In this document: positions 8,203 through 16,432 of the stretch, in pieces
Layout of the letters: each line of letters opens with the position of its first letter
Position numbering within the stretch: the stretch's first letter is position 1
Origin: JAMHWF01 sp964371405
GTDB lineage: Bacteria; Pseudomonadota; Gammaproteobacteria; Burkholderiales; Burkholderiaceae_C
Length of the DNA stretch: 64,000 bases
Assembly: GCA_964371405.1 (NCBI GenBank)
Contig: CAYJLV010000002.1
Span: forward strand, 124,001 to 188,000
Reading direction: 5' to 3'
Notes under the pieces: model-generated
Told to the model about the DNA's origin: nothing
Databases searched by the model: none
What the model saw: the letters and a program-made list of their open reading frames with translations, nothing else
Position numbers and translations under genes: made by a program

Positions 8203-9826
8203 GGCTCATTGCCCCGGTTTGTCCACCACCGCCGCCGGAATGCGCATCCAGCCAGCGTTGCCCGAGAGCAGTCAGGCGGTAACGCTGACTGCGGCTGTTG
8301 GGCTTGTCGGGCAAGGTCATTTCGATGACGCCCTGTTCCAGCGCCGGGGCCAGATAGGTCTTGCGGAAGTGCTCCCGGTGGGCAAGCCCCACAGCATCCT
8401 GCATGGCCTGCCGGGTCATCTCTCCATGCATTCGTTCCAGCAGCGTCCCGACTTGCGCGGTGACTTGCGCGGTGACTTGCGCGGTGACTTGCGCGGAATC
8501 TGCTGACGGCACCAGCGCCAGCGGATGGCGCGGTAGTCGGATCACGAACGACAGCCGGTCATCGTCCGTCTCGAATAGCGGCGCGGGCGAGCCGTTGGCG
8601 GCCATCTCCTTCAAGATTTTCGGGATGCCGGTGGAACGGCCCTCGGTCATCTCCAGTTCCTTCAGGAACTCGCCGATGCGCCGGTTGCGGTAGCGGCGAC
8701 TGACGGCGCGGCCCGACTTCAGGTCTTCCATGCGGATCGACCGATCCGGGCCGGGGAAACTGAGAACGGTCAGTTCGTCGTGGCTGATGCGCACCTCGAT
8801 GGGCTCGCGCTCCTCATAGGAACGGTGATACACCGCGTTGACCACGGCCTCCTCAATCGCGGCGTAGGGGAAGTTCCAGACCCGGGTGGCCTCGGCCCGG
8901 TCGGGATGCTTGATGACCGTCTCGCGCAGGTAGTTGCGCTGGATGTAGCTCAAGGCCTCGAGCGTCATCCGTGCCAACGGGCCCTTGAAGATTTTTTCCT
9001 CGAAGCGATCCCCGCCCGCGCCTTCCGGGAACCAGACCACATCGATCTGCACACCGGGGAAGAAGCGCTCCGGCGTCTCATTGAAGAACAGCAGGCCCAC
9101 GTTCTTGGGCCACGGCGATTCGGCCGGGCCGCCCGCCACATTCATCTGCCGCCCCAGCGCCTCGGTGGAAAGTCCCGGCGCATCTGCCGCCAGCGCGCTG
9201 CCCACTTCCTGCAAGAACTCCTGCATCAAGGGTTTGGAGAGATCATCGACGCGCGCAAACTGGTTGTAGCGGTCGTCAAACGGCACCTTGGCCGCCAGGC
9301 TCAACAACTCCTGCTCGGTGTCACCCTTGGCCTCGACCGTGCTGCTGTAGCGGCGGATGTAGTAGCGCCAGGTTTTCTTGTTGGCCGTCACCGCTTCCGG
9401 TGCCTTGTAGGGCCGCGTCTGCCCGCCCGGCGCCTGCAGCACGATCACGTTGCGGCCATCGACGACTTCAAGGCTCAGCACCGGAAAATACGGCGGCTGG
9501 ATCAACTGGCACTGCGCCAGCAGTTCGCGCTGGATTCTGTCGAGCTGGTTATCGGGCAAACCGACCGGCGGAAAGATGGGCCTGCCTTCGGCATCGCAGT
9601 TCTGCCCTATCACCACATAGCCGCCACCGAGGTTCTCGAAGTCGTTGGCGAAGGCACACAGGGTTCGGATGATCGCGTCCGGGTTCCACCCGGCCTTGTA
9701 TTCGATGCGCTCGCCCTCGACCGTGCGCTGGCGCAGCAGGTCGTTGAGGTTGATCGGGAGCCTGGTACTCGAAATCGTCATTGACCGCGCTCCAGTTTCA
9801 AATCCCGAATCTCCGCGCAAGTTCAT
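8192..9826 (-). CDS. AlbA_2 (Schlafen-type) and HATPase_c_4 protein, RecG-like family
   Basis: The N-terminal part (about residues 25-150, with GERIEYKAGW and GGGYVVIGQN) is an AlbA_2/divergent AAA_4 domain. The middle contains an ATPase-like fold (IEEAVVNAVYHRSYEE, then FPGPDRSI), as in proteins often annotated as putative transcriptional regulators or RecG-like. A winged-helix-like C-terminus follows a linker of four V-T-A-Q repeats. The start overlaps the hsdM stop as ATGA (9823-9826), which supports this Met over the MTISS alternative at 9781. Such proteins often accompany type I RM genes; the role is unknown, and regulation or accessory defence is possible. Confidence 0.75.
   Translation of the reverse strand: MNLRGDSGFETGARSMTISSTRLPINLNDLLRQRTVEGERIEYKAGWNPDAIIRTLCAFANDFENLGGGYVVIGQNCDAEGRPIFPPVGLPDNQLDRIQRELLAQCQLIQPPYFPVLSLEVVDGRNVIVLQAPGGQTRPYKAPEAVTANKKTWRYYIRRYSSTVEAKGDTEQELLSLAAKVPFDDRYNQFARVDDLSKPLMQEFLQEVGSALAADAPGLSTEALGRQMNVAGGPAESPWPKNVGLLFFNETPERFFPGVQIDVVWFPEGAGGDRFEEKIFKGPLARMTLEALSYIQRNYLRETVIKHPDRAEATRVWNFPYAAIEEAVVNAVYHRSYEEREPIEVRISHDELTVLSFPGPDRSIRMEDLKSGRAVSRRYRNRRIGEFLKELEMTEGRSTGIPKILKEMAANGSPAPLFETDDDRLSFVIRLPRHPLALVPSADSAQVTAQVTAQVTAQVGTLLERMHGEMTRQAMQDAVGLAHREHFRKTYLAPALEQGVIEMTLPDKPNSRSQRYRLTALGQRWLDAHSGGGGGQTGAMSHDR
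8451..8498 (-). repeat. Four tandem 12-bp repeats inside the AlbA_2 gene
   Basis: Four consecutive copies of a 12-bp unit (gacttgcgcggt on the plus strand, the last copy ending in a) encode repeated A-Q-V-T in the linker before the C-terminal domain. The unit is a multiple of three, so copy-number change would alter linker length without shifting the frame. Confidence 0.95.
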
Positions 9827-11733
9827 CCACCCGGTGTGGCCACCAGCAGCGCCTGCAATCGCGCCAAGGCTTGGGCCACGATCTGGCCCTGTGCCTTGAT
9901 GCTGGCCATGATCTGCGCCGGGGTGCGCTCATCCACCGTGGCAACGGCATTCGGGTTGACCGCTTTCAAGTCGAAGACTGCCGCATCGATGGCGGCGGCC
10001 TCGGCTTCCAGGTCGCGTGCGGATTTCTCCCGCTCGCGGATGGCGGCCTCCAGCGCCTTGATCCGCTTGTCGTCGGCCTTGTCCTTCTTCAGGCGCTTGA
10101 GGTTTTCCTTCAGATCCACCACGGCCGCCTTGACGCCCGCCGCCTTGTCCTGCAAGGGCTGCATCTCCTCGCGCGCCTTGGCGCGGCGCGCGGCGAAGTC
10201 CACCGTCCACGAGTAGCGACTGTCACCACGCGAGGCCAGCAGCCGGGCGTAGCTGGGGAAGGCCTGGCCCGCATTGGCGGCGTCGGCCTGCCAGTCAGCC
10301 GTGAGGAGGGTGGGCAAGGCGTCATTACCCAGCATCTCGCCTTTCTTGCCAAAACCGAAGTGCGCCAACGTCAGCGGCGTCTTCTTGCCCACCTTCACCC
10401 ACGACAGGTCGTAGTACCAGATGCGTTCCGTCTTCTTGCCTTTGGTGAAGAACAGCAGATTGGTTTTCACGCCCGCGCCTGCCGTGGAAAACACGCCTCC
10501 CGGCAGGCTGACGATGGCCCACAAATCGCATTCGTCGGAGAGCTTGCGCTTGGTTTCGACGAAGGCGGTCTCATTGGTGCGAAACAGCAGCCCCTCGTCC
10601 AGCACGATGGCGCAGGTGCCCCCCGGTGCCAACTCAGAAAGAATGTCCTGCACGAACAGCACCTGCGTGGAGCCGGTCTCGAAGGCGAAGTTCTTCTGCG
10701 CGTCACGGCCTTCCTTGCCGCCGAAGGGCGGGTTGGTCAGGATCACGTCGAACTGCGCTGGCGCATGATCGAACAGGGCTGCATAGGCGGCGCGGCGCGT
10801 CAGCGAATTGCCGTGCCACAGGTTGGGCTGGTCGATGCCGTGCAGCACCAGGTTCGCCAGCGCAATGGGGAACACCAGGTTCTCCTTCTCGCGCCCGAAG
10901 AAGGTGTCGTGCTTGAGCTTTTCGATGTCGGTGGAAGCCGGTGCCTGACCCAGCTTGCGCGCCATGTGTTCATAGGCCACGGCCAGAAATCCACCGGTGC
11001 CGCAGCACGGGTCGTACACCGTCTGACCGAGGACCGGGTTCACCGTATGCACCATCGCGCGAATCACCTCGCGCGGGGTGAAGAACTGCCCGCCGTCGGA
11101 GTTCTTCTCACCCATCTTCAACAGCAGGTCTTCGTACACCTGCGACAGCGTGAAGAAATGCGTGTCGTCGATGTGGTCGATGCTGATCTCATGCACGCGA
11201 TCGAGGATGTCGCGCAGGTTGGCTTCGTCGTCCACGCGCACGCGCTCCACTGCCGTCATGATGCGGCCGATGATGCGCTGCTTCGGGCTGGCCGCCGGGT
11301 TGGGCAGGCGGGTAGCGGGGTTCACATCCAGCGCGTGCAGGTGCGGCAACAACTCCTTGTTGATGAAGTCGAACAGCCTGCCGTCACCGGCGGCAAACAG
11401 TTGCTGCCGCTTCCAGCCCTGCGCCTTGCCGTCAGGGGATTTCGGGTGGTCGGCCTTGTCGGACCACGGTGCGGCCCAGTCCTGCCAGCGCCAGGGCGAG
11501 CGCAGCGCGGGCGAGAAAACCGCACCCAGCACCTCGGCCTGCTCGGCCGCGCGCGCCTCCTGCGCATCGAGGATGCGCAGGAACAGAACCCAGGTGAGCT
11601 CCGGCACGTACTGCAAGGCGCTGGCGCAGTTGGAGCGGCGCATCACATCGCAGATGCTCTTGACGAAGGCCGACAGCGATTGCGTGGAGGCGATGGCCTT
11701 GGTTTGTTTTGGGGTGTTCTTCTGGCGGGCCAT
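9823..11733 (-). CDS. hsdM: Type I restriction-modification methyltransferase subunit
   Basis: Adenine-N6 methyltransferase subunit of a type I RM complex, normally acting as M2S1. It has 636 residues from the ATG at 11733 (MARQKN...). The SAM-binding motif I is YDPCCGTGGFL, the catalytic motif IV is NPPFGG, and an HsdM N-terminal helical domain precedes them (FVKSICDVMRRSN). A Lys/Glu/Ala-rich coiled coil lies near the C-terminus (about residues 535-590). The gene appears intact, unlike its partners. The stop overlaps the next gene as ATGA and the start lies 4 bp after the hsdS stop. With hsdS damaged, methylation activity is doubtful. Confidence 0.95.
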   Translation of the reverse strand: MARQKNTPKQTKAIASTQSLSAFVKSICDVMRRSNCASALQYVPELTWVLFLRILDAQEARAAEQAEVLGAVFSPALRSPWRWQDWAAPWSDKADHPKSPDGKAQGWKRQQLFAAGDGRLFDFINKELLPHLHALDVNPATRLPNPAASPKQRIIGRIMTAVERVRVDDEANLRDILDRVHEISIDHIDDTHFFTLSQVYEDLLLKMGEKNSDGGQFFTPREVIRAMVHTVNPVLGQTVYDPCCGTGGFLAVAYEHMARKLGQAPASTDIEKLKHDTFFGREKENLVFPIALANLVLHGIDQPNLWHGNSLTRRAAYAALFDHAPAQFDVILTNPPFGGKEGRDAQKNFAFETGSTQVLFVQDILSELAPGGTCAIVLDEGLLFRTNETAFVETKRKLSDECDLWAIVSLPGGVFSTAGAGVKTNLLFFTKGKKTERIWYYDLSWVKVGKKTPLTLAHFGFGKKGEMLGNDALPTLLTADWQADAANAGQAFPSYARLLASRGDSRYSWTVDFAARRAKAREEMQPLQDKAAGVKAAVVDLKENLKRLKKDKADDKRIKALEAAIREREKSARDLEAEAAAIDAAVFDLKAVNPNAVATVDERTPAQIMASIKAQGQIVAQALARLQALLVATPGG

Positions 11734-11737
11734 GCTT

Positions 11738-12340
11738 TCAGGGCTCAAAGGCTTGGGCGAGAACCTTCTGCGGCAGCAGGTCGATCTCGTGAAGTTTGTT
11801 TTGAATGGCGGCACGAAGCGGCTTTAGCTCCTTCAGCGCGTCGGAGGCGTGCTGCTGAGCGGAGAAGTCCGGCAGTTCAATCTGACCTTCGGCCAACCGG
11901 TTGAACAACATGCGCTCGCGTACTGCGCCGCGTGCCAGCGAGTTGATGCACTGAACGCCCAATGGCGAGCGCAACCAGTAGTAGAACCAGCGTGAATCGA
12001 CCGCATCGGGCCTGCCTTGCAGCGCGACGTAATCCGGACTGGTGATGCCGAGCGTATCGTCATCGTCTACGAAGGCGACGGAGCCGATGAGAATGCGCAT
12101 CGGGTTGTAGAACACGGTGCCAGGGAAGGCGGGCTTGTACTTCGGCGCATGCTTGCCGGGTGCCTCCTTCGCCGGGGCCAAGCCGTCGCGCGTTGCGCCC
12201 AGCACCGGATAGTCCGCCCAGCGTGGGCCGATGCCTTGCTTCACTTCAAGCAGTACGCTGCCCAAGGAATGCGCTGCGACAGGATGGTTGCGCACGCTGT
12301 CCAGAACGATGGCGTCGGCGAGCCGTGAGACTTCGCGCAT
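11738..12340 (-). CDS. hsdS: Type I RM specificity subunit, C-terminal part (split by TAG)
   Basis: These 200 residues form one target-recognition domain (about 1-145, with SVLLEVKQGIGPRW) plus the distal conserved helical region (ALKELKPLRAAIQNKLHEIDLLPQKVLAQAF). HsdS normally has two such units. The reading frame is continuous with the upstream fused gene: TAG at 12349-12347, then two sense codons, then the ATG used here at 12340. The split is therefore one in-frame amber codon, not a frameshift. If translation restarts at 12340 a half-HsdS could be made, and half subunits can sometimes dimerise, so activity is not excluded. Confidence 0.85.
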   Translation of the reverse strand: MREVSRLADAIVLDSVRNHPVAAHSLGSVLLEVKQGIGPRWADYPVLGATRDGLAPAKEAPGKHAPKYKPAFPGTVFYNPMRILIGSVAFVDDDDTLGITSPDYVALQGRPDAVDSRWFYYWLRSPLGVQCINSLARGAVRERMLFNRLAEGQIELPDFSAQQHASDALKELKPLRAAIQNKLHEIDLLPQKVLAQAFEP

Positions 12341-12346
12341 TTGCGA

Positions 12347-14482
12347 CTACGCCGCCTGCCGTGCGGCTTCCACTTCGGCGAGTTGGGCTTTCAGATGGAC
12401 GGCGACTTGGCGTTGTTCTGCAATGGACATCGCTGGAATCTGAAAGTACTCCAACCGAACCAGCGGCAAATGTGCGATGGTCGTCTTTGCGTTCTGATCG
12501 TCGAACGCGCCTGTCAGGGCTTGCAGCCGAATCCAGAGCGAAAGGAACTCGGAGTCCGCTATCCCTTCGTGGGGGCGGATGCGATGCAATGCTTTCTGGT
12601 AGTGGCAACCTGATATTTGCTCTTCCCAAACAGCGCATCGGCCTGGCTCTCCACCTTCACATAGCAGTAGATCGCCTCGTCGCAGTGAAAACTTCGCACG
12701 CTCGCGCCTGTCGAAATCCATCGTCGCCATGTCGCGCAAGTCGAAACGACCCCATTGCACGTTTTGATTCCGCAGGTATGGAAATGCTGCCGCTCCAGTC
12801 ATTTGATAGAACTTGATGCTGGACTGCAGGTAGCGGAAGAACACCACGGCGTTCAGCCGCTCGATGTCCACGCCGGCTTCGAGCAAATCCACGGTGCAGG
12901 CGATGAAGGCGCGCTCGCCCGAGCCGCGCATGATCTCGATCTTGTCCGCGCCGCCCGCCGCCGTGCATTTGAAGGCGTAGTCGTCCTTACGCGGCTTGTT
13001 GTTGGCCTTGCACCAGCGGGCATAGAGGTTGTTCATCTGCATCGCCACGCGGTCGGCGTGCAGGTCGCGGGTGCAGAAGATGATGACTTTCTGTTCCGGC
13101 CCGCCGTTGTCGTACAGCAGCTTGAACAGGTCTTCGCACATTCTGGGCGTGCGCAGGTCGATGAACAGTTCGTCGTCGAAATCCTTGCCGGTGTATTCCT
13201 TCCTGGTCAGGTCATCCTCGGCGAGCGGCTTTCCGGTCTTGATGTCCCTGACGCCCGCCTTGAGGATGTCTTCGCGGGTGAAGGTGCGCGCGTCGATGTC
13301 GGCCTTGCGCTTGACGATTTCGCAGGCGGCGAGATAGCCGTCTTCCTGCGCTTGCGCCAGCGAGTATTCGTACACCGGTTCGCCAAAGTACTGGACGTTG
13401 TGCGCGGTGATGGCTTCGTCCTCGTCGGTGGCGGTTTCAACATCCTTCGATTTCTTCTCGTTCTTCGGCGGCTTCAGCTTGCGCGGCGTAGCGGTGAGGC
13501 CGATGTGGATGGCATTCGGGTTGCGCGTGAGCACCTGCGACCACTTGCCCCACGCGGAGCGGTGACACTCGTCGATGATGATGACGCTGAAGGCGTCCTC
13601 GCCGTAGTGGTCGGTAAGGAAGCTGCCGTCGCCGCTTTTGCCATCGCCGTCGTCGATGCCCAGTGTTTGATAGGTGGCAACGTGGATGCGCGCATTGGCG
13701 GCGGCGTTTTGCCCACGCTCGGTTTGCACGATGCGGGCGTTGCCGCCGAAGGCGGCTTTCAACTTGGTATGGGCCTGTTCGCGCAGTTCGTCGCGGTCGC
13801 ACAGGAACAAGGCGGGCTTGGGCAACAAACCCGCCTGCGCCATGCGCCACAGCAGGTTGGTGGCGATGATGGTCTTGCCCGCGCCGGTAGCGAGCGTGAG
13901 CAGCACGCGGGGGGCATTGCCTGCCTGCCGCTGCAGAATGATCTTCTCGAACGCGGCGCGGATGGCTGCGTCCTGGTAATAGCGGCTTTGCGACCACGCC
14001 GGGCTGTCGGCCTGAAACAGCAGCGCGGCATCGGGCGAGGTCAGATCGATGCCCTTGTCCTTCGCGTAGCGGGTGCACAGGTCGGGGTGTGGCGGGAAAT
14101 CCTGCAGCGGATGCGGGCCGGTCTGGATGCCGCTGGGCTTGTCGTAGTCGCCGTACAGATGGCCGTTGCTGGCGAACACGTATTGCACGTCGAAGCGTGT
14201 GCAATCGGCGTAGCCCTTGGCCTGCTCCATGCCCTTGAGCGGGTCGGCATCCGAGCGTTTGGCTTCCAGCACGGCAACGGGCAAGGGCCTGGGCATGTCA
14301 CCGACCTGCACGCACAACAGGTAGTCGGTGCGGCCCGCGCCCCTGCGGCGGCGGCCCTTCGGCCCGGTGGGCTCTACGGGTGCAGGCGTTTCGAGCCGGA
14401 TGCGCTGCGGGTCGTCATAGCCCTTGCGGCGCAACACCGGATCGATGAGATGAAAGCGCGTTTCTTCTTCGTTGAATGCCAA
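12347..14482 (-). pseudogene. hsdR'-'hsdS in-frame fusion (truncated restriction subunit joined to specificity subunit)
   Basis: Residues 1 to about 561 are HsdR: an N-terminal PD-(D/E)xK nuclease ending in VLEAKR, Walker A (ATGAGKT), the DECH box and the TATPR motif. Sequence identity switches right after SSIKFYQMTG, where helicase motif VI (GRGxR) should follow. Residues 562-711 are instead HsdS: YLRNQNVQWGRFDL, LLLCEGGEPGR and the EVEAARQAA spacer helix. The arginine fingers and about 200 C-terminal HsdR residues are missing, so translocation and restriction should be dead. It probably arose by deletion. The start is the TTG at 14482, chosen because a perfect AGGAGG lies 5 nt upstream and no ATG fits. 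Confidence 0.85.
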
Positions 14483-14487
14483 GGCCG

Positions 14488-14493
14488 CCTCCT
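14488..14493 (-). promoter_or_regulatory. AGGAGG ribosome-binding site fixing a TTG start
   Basis: On the minus strand a full AGGAGG precedes the TTG at 14482 by 5 nt. It decides the start of the hsdR part over the longer open frame upstream. Confidence 0.75.
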
Positions 14494-14670
14494 CAGTCCT
14501 GATCCTTGTGGGCGTCAGCCCTGCCGGCGCGCACGCTGACTGGAAGCGCCTCAAGTGGATCAAGACGGATGAAAGTCTATCTGCGCCGGCCCCCATTCAG
14601 TGGACGCCACCGCGTCCGAGCCCGCCGTGGTGCTCGCGATGCGCAATCTATCGGCGGTGTGGAACGCCAA

Positions 14671-14698
14671 GAAAAAAGCCCGGAGCATGTCCGGGCTT
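14671..14698 (-). terminator. Intrinsic terminator of tRNA-Ala
   Basis: A perfect 9-bp stem (14676-14684 with 14690-14698) around a 5-nt loop is followed on the minus strand by a run of six T. It lies 10 nt beyond the tRNA 3' end. Confidence 0.9.
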
Positions 14699-14707
14699 CT
14701 GAAATCG

Positions 14708-14783
<76 letters not shown>

Positions 14784-14843
14784 ACGAAAGAGGCTCGCAT
14801 TCTAGCAAAGCCGGCAGCGCCCTTCCTGGCGCATGCTCGGGCC

Positions 14844-15728
14844 ATGCCCACGCTCCGAGCACGCACGAAGTTGCCGAGCCCCGCCTGGCTCGACGCCCAG
14901 TACGACAATCGGGCGCGCGTCCCGGAGCACGCGCAGATTCTCGAACGCTGGGCGCGCGCGTCGGCGCTGGTGCGCGAATCGGCCGACTGCGAACTCGACC
15001 TCGCCTACGGCCGCGGCGCGGGCGAGACGCTCGACGTGTTCCCGCCGACTTCGCGCAGCGGCGCGCCGGTGCTGGTGTTCATCCACGGCGGCTACTGGCG
15101 CGCGCTCGACAAGCGCGACCAATCGTTCGTCGCGCCGGCCTTCCTGCAGGCGGGAGCGATGGTCGTGGTTCCGAACTACGCGCTGTGTCCTGCGGTGAGC
15201 ATCGAGCACATCGTGCTGCAGATGGTGGCCGCGCTCGCCTGGGTGCACCGCAACGCGGCGCGCTGGGGCGGCGACGCGCGGCGCATCGTCGTCGCCGGGC
15301 ATTCGGCCGGCGGCCAGCTCGCGGCGATGCTGCTGAACTGCGACTGGTCCCGCGTCGCGCCCGACCTGCCGCGGCAGCTCGTGCGGCGCGCGCTCGCCAT
15401 TTCCGGCGTGTTCGACCTCGAGCCGCTGCGCCGTGCGCCTTTCATCGCGGGCGACCTGCGCCTGACGCGCGCCGCCGCCGCGCGCCTGAGCCCTGCGCGC
15501 CTGCCCGCGCCGGCCGAAGGCACGCTGGTTGCGGTGGTCGGCGCCCACGAGAGCAAGGAGTTCCAGCGCCAGAACGCCGGCATCCGCCGCGCGTGGGGCC
15601 GGCGCGTCGTGCCGGTGTGCGAGGCGGTCGCCGGCGCGAACCACTTCACCGTGCTGCACGAGCTTGTCGACGCCCGCTCCGGCCTGCATCGACGCGCGCT
15701 CGAGCTGCTCGACGCGAGTGCGGCGTGA
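14844..15728 (+). CDS. Alpha/beta hydrolase, kynurenine-formamidase/esterase-like
   Basis: This 294-residue cytoplasmic alpha/beta hydrolase has the oxyanion motif HGGYW at about residues 75-79 and the nucleophile elbow GHSAGG. A late ANHFTVL supplies the catalytic His. The HGGYW form and overall length resemble bacterial kynurenine formamidase-like esterases, but no tryptophan-degradation gene is nearby, so the substrate is open. It is read divergently from the tRNA gene, which starts 60 bp away. Confidence 0.8.
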   Translation: MPTLRARTKLPSPAWLDAQYDNRARVPEHAQILERWARASALVRESADCELDLAYGRGAGETLDVFPPTSRSGAPVLVFIHGGYWRALDKRDQSFVAPAFLQAGAMVVVPNYALCPAVSIEHIVLQMVAALAWVHRNAARWGGDARRIVVAGHSAGGQLAAMLLNCDWSRVAPDLPRQLVRRALAISGVFDLEPLRRAPFIAGDLRLTRAAAARLSPARLPAPAEGTLVAVVGAHESKEFQRQNAGIRRAWGRRVVPVCEAVAGANHFTVLHELVDARSGLHRRALELLDASAA

Positions 15729-15748
15729 AACAGGTGTGCATGGGCCCC

Positions 15749-15762
15749 TGCGATGCATCGCA
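15749..15762. promoter_or_regulatory. 14-bp perfect palindrome upstream of the rubrerythrin gene
   Basis: The palindrome tgcgatgcatcgca is centred about 145 bp before the rubrerythrin start, just after the hydrolase stop. It could be an operator, but no regulator gene lies beside it and I assign no factor. Confidence 0.3.
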
Positions 15763-15900
15763 TCGATAGGACATTTCAATTTGCCGGATTGACCGATTGA
15801 ACTGGCCCGGCGCGTCGCACTGGGCTACGCTTGGCGCATGCCGTGCGTTGCGCCATCCGCGCCGGCGGCGGGTTCCCGGTTCATCAACGAGGAGAGCGAC

Positions 15901-16320
15901 ATGGGCTTGAAAGGATCGAAGACCGAGCAGAACCTGAAGGACGCCTTCGCGGGCGAATCCCAGGCGAATCGCCGGTACCTCTATTTCGCAAACAAGGCCG
16001 ACGTGGAAGGCCAGAACGACGTTGCCGCGCTGTTCCGTTCGACGGCCGAGGGCGAGACCGGGCACGCGCACGGGCACCTCGAGTTCCTCGAGCAGGTTGG
16101 CGACCCGGCGACCGGGCTGCCGATCGGTCCGAGCCGCGACAACCTGAAGGCGGCGGTCGCCGGCGAGACGCACGAGTACACGGACATGTACCCGGGCATG
16201 GCCAAGACGGCGCGCGCGGAAGGCTTCGACGAGATCGCCGACTGGTTCGAGACGCTGGCCAAGGCCGAGCGTTCGCACGCCAACCGCTACCAGAAGGCGC
16301 TCGACGCTTTCGTCGACTGA
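15901..16320 (+). CDS. Rubrerythrin (ferritin-like diiron protein without rubredoxin domain)
   Basis: A 139-residue four-helix diiron protein that probably reduces peroxide. The ligand pattern is visible in four helices: AGESQANRRYL, EGETGHAHGHL, AGETHEYTDM and KAERSHANRY. It lacks the C-terminal rubredoxin of classical rubrerythrin, so electrons must come from another protein; the Fe-S protein gene 113 bp downstream is the obvious candidate. The ATG at 15901 is preceded by a GAGGAGAG ribosome site. A strong hairpin follows the gene. Confidence 0.93.
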   Translation: MGLKGSKTEQNLKDAFAGESQANRRYLYFANKADVEGQNDVAALFRSTAEGETGHAHGHLEFLEQVGDPATGLPIGPSRDNLKAAVAGETHEYTDMYPGMAKTARAEGFDEIADWFETLAKAERSHANRYQKALDAFVD

Positions 16321-16340
16321 CGGCGCCGCGACGCCTGTGC

Positions 16341-16365
16341 AACAAGGGGCTTCGCGCCCCTTGTT
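16341..16365 (+). terminator. Hairpin after the rubrerythrin gene
   Basis: A perfect 10-bp stem (16341-16350 with 16356-16365) with loop TTCGC is followed by a weak T-rich stretch (ctttg). It probably gives partial termination and sets rubrerythrin expression above that of the downstream genes. Confidence 0.75.
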
Positions 16366-16432
16366 CTTTGGGACGATGACGCACGCGCTGCACTTCCGAG
16401 CGCATGCGTGATCGACCCGCCCCGAGGACACC

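Noticed and set aside
8451..8498. 12-bp repeats considered as CRISPR
   Set aside because: Units are contiguous without spacers, are coding, and no cas genes are present.
9781..11904. Open frame of 707 codons on plus, opposite hsdM
   Set aside because: Antisense to hsdM with no domain signature.
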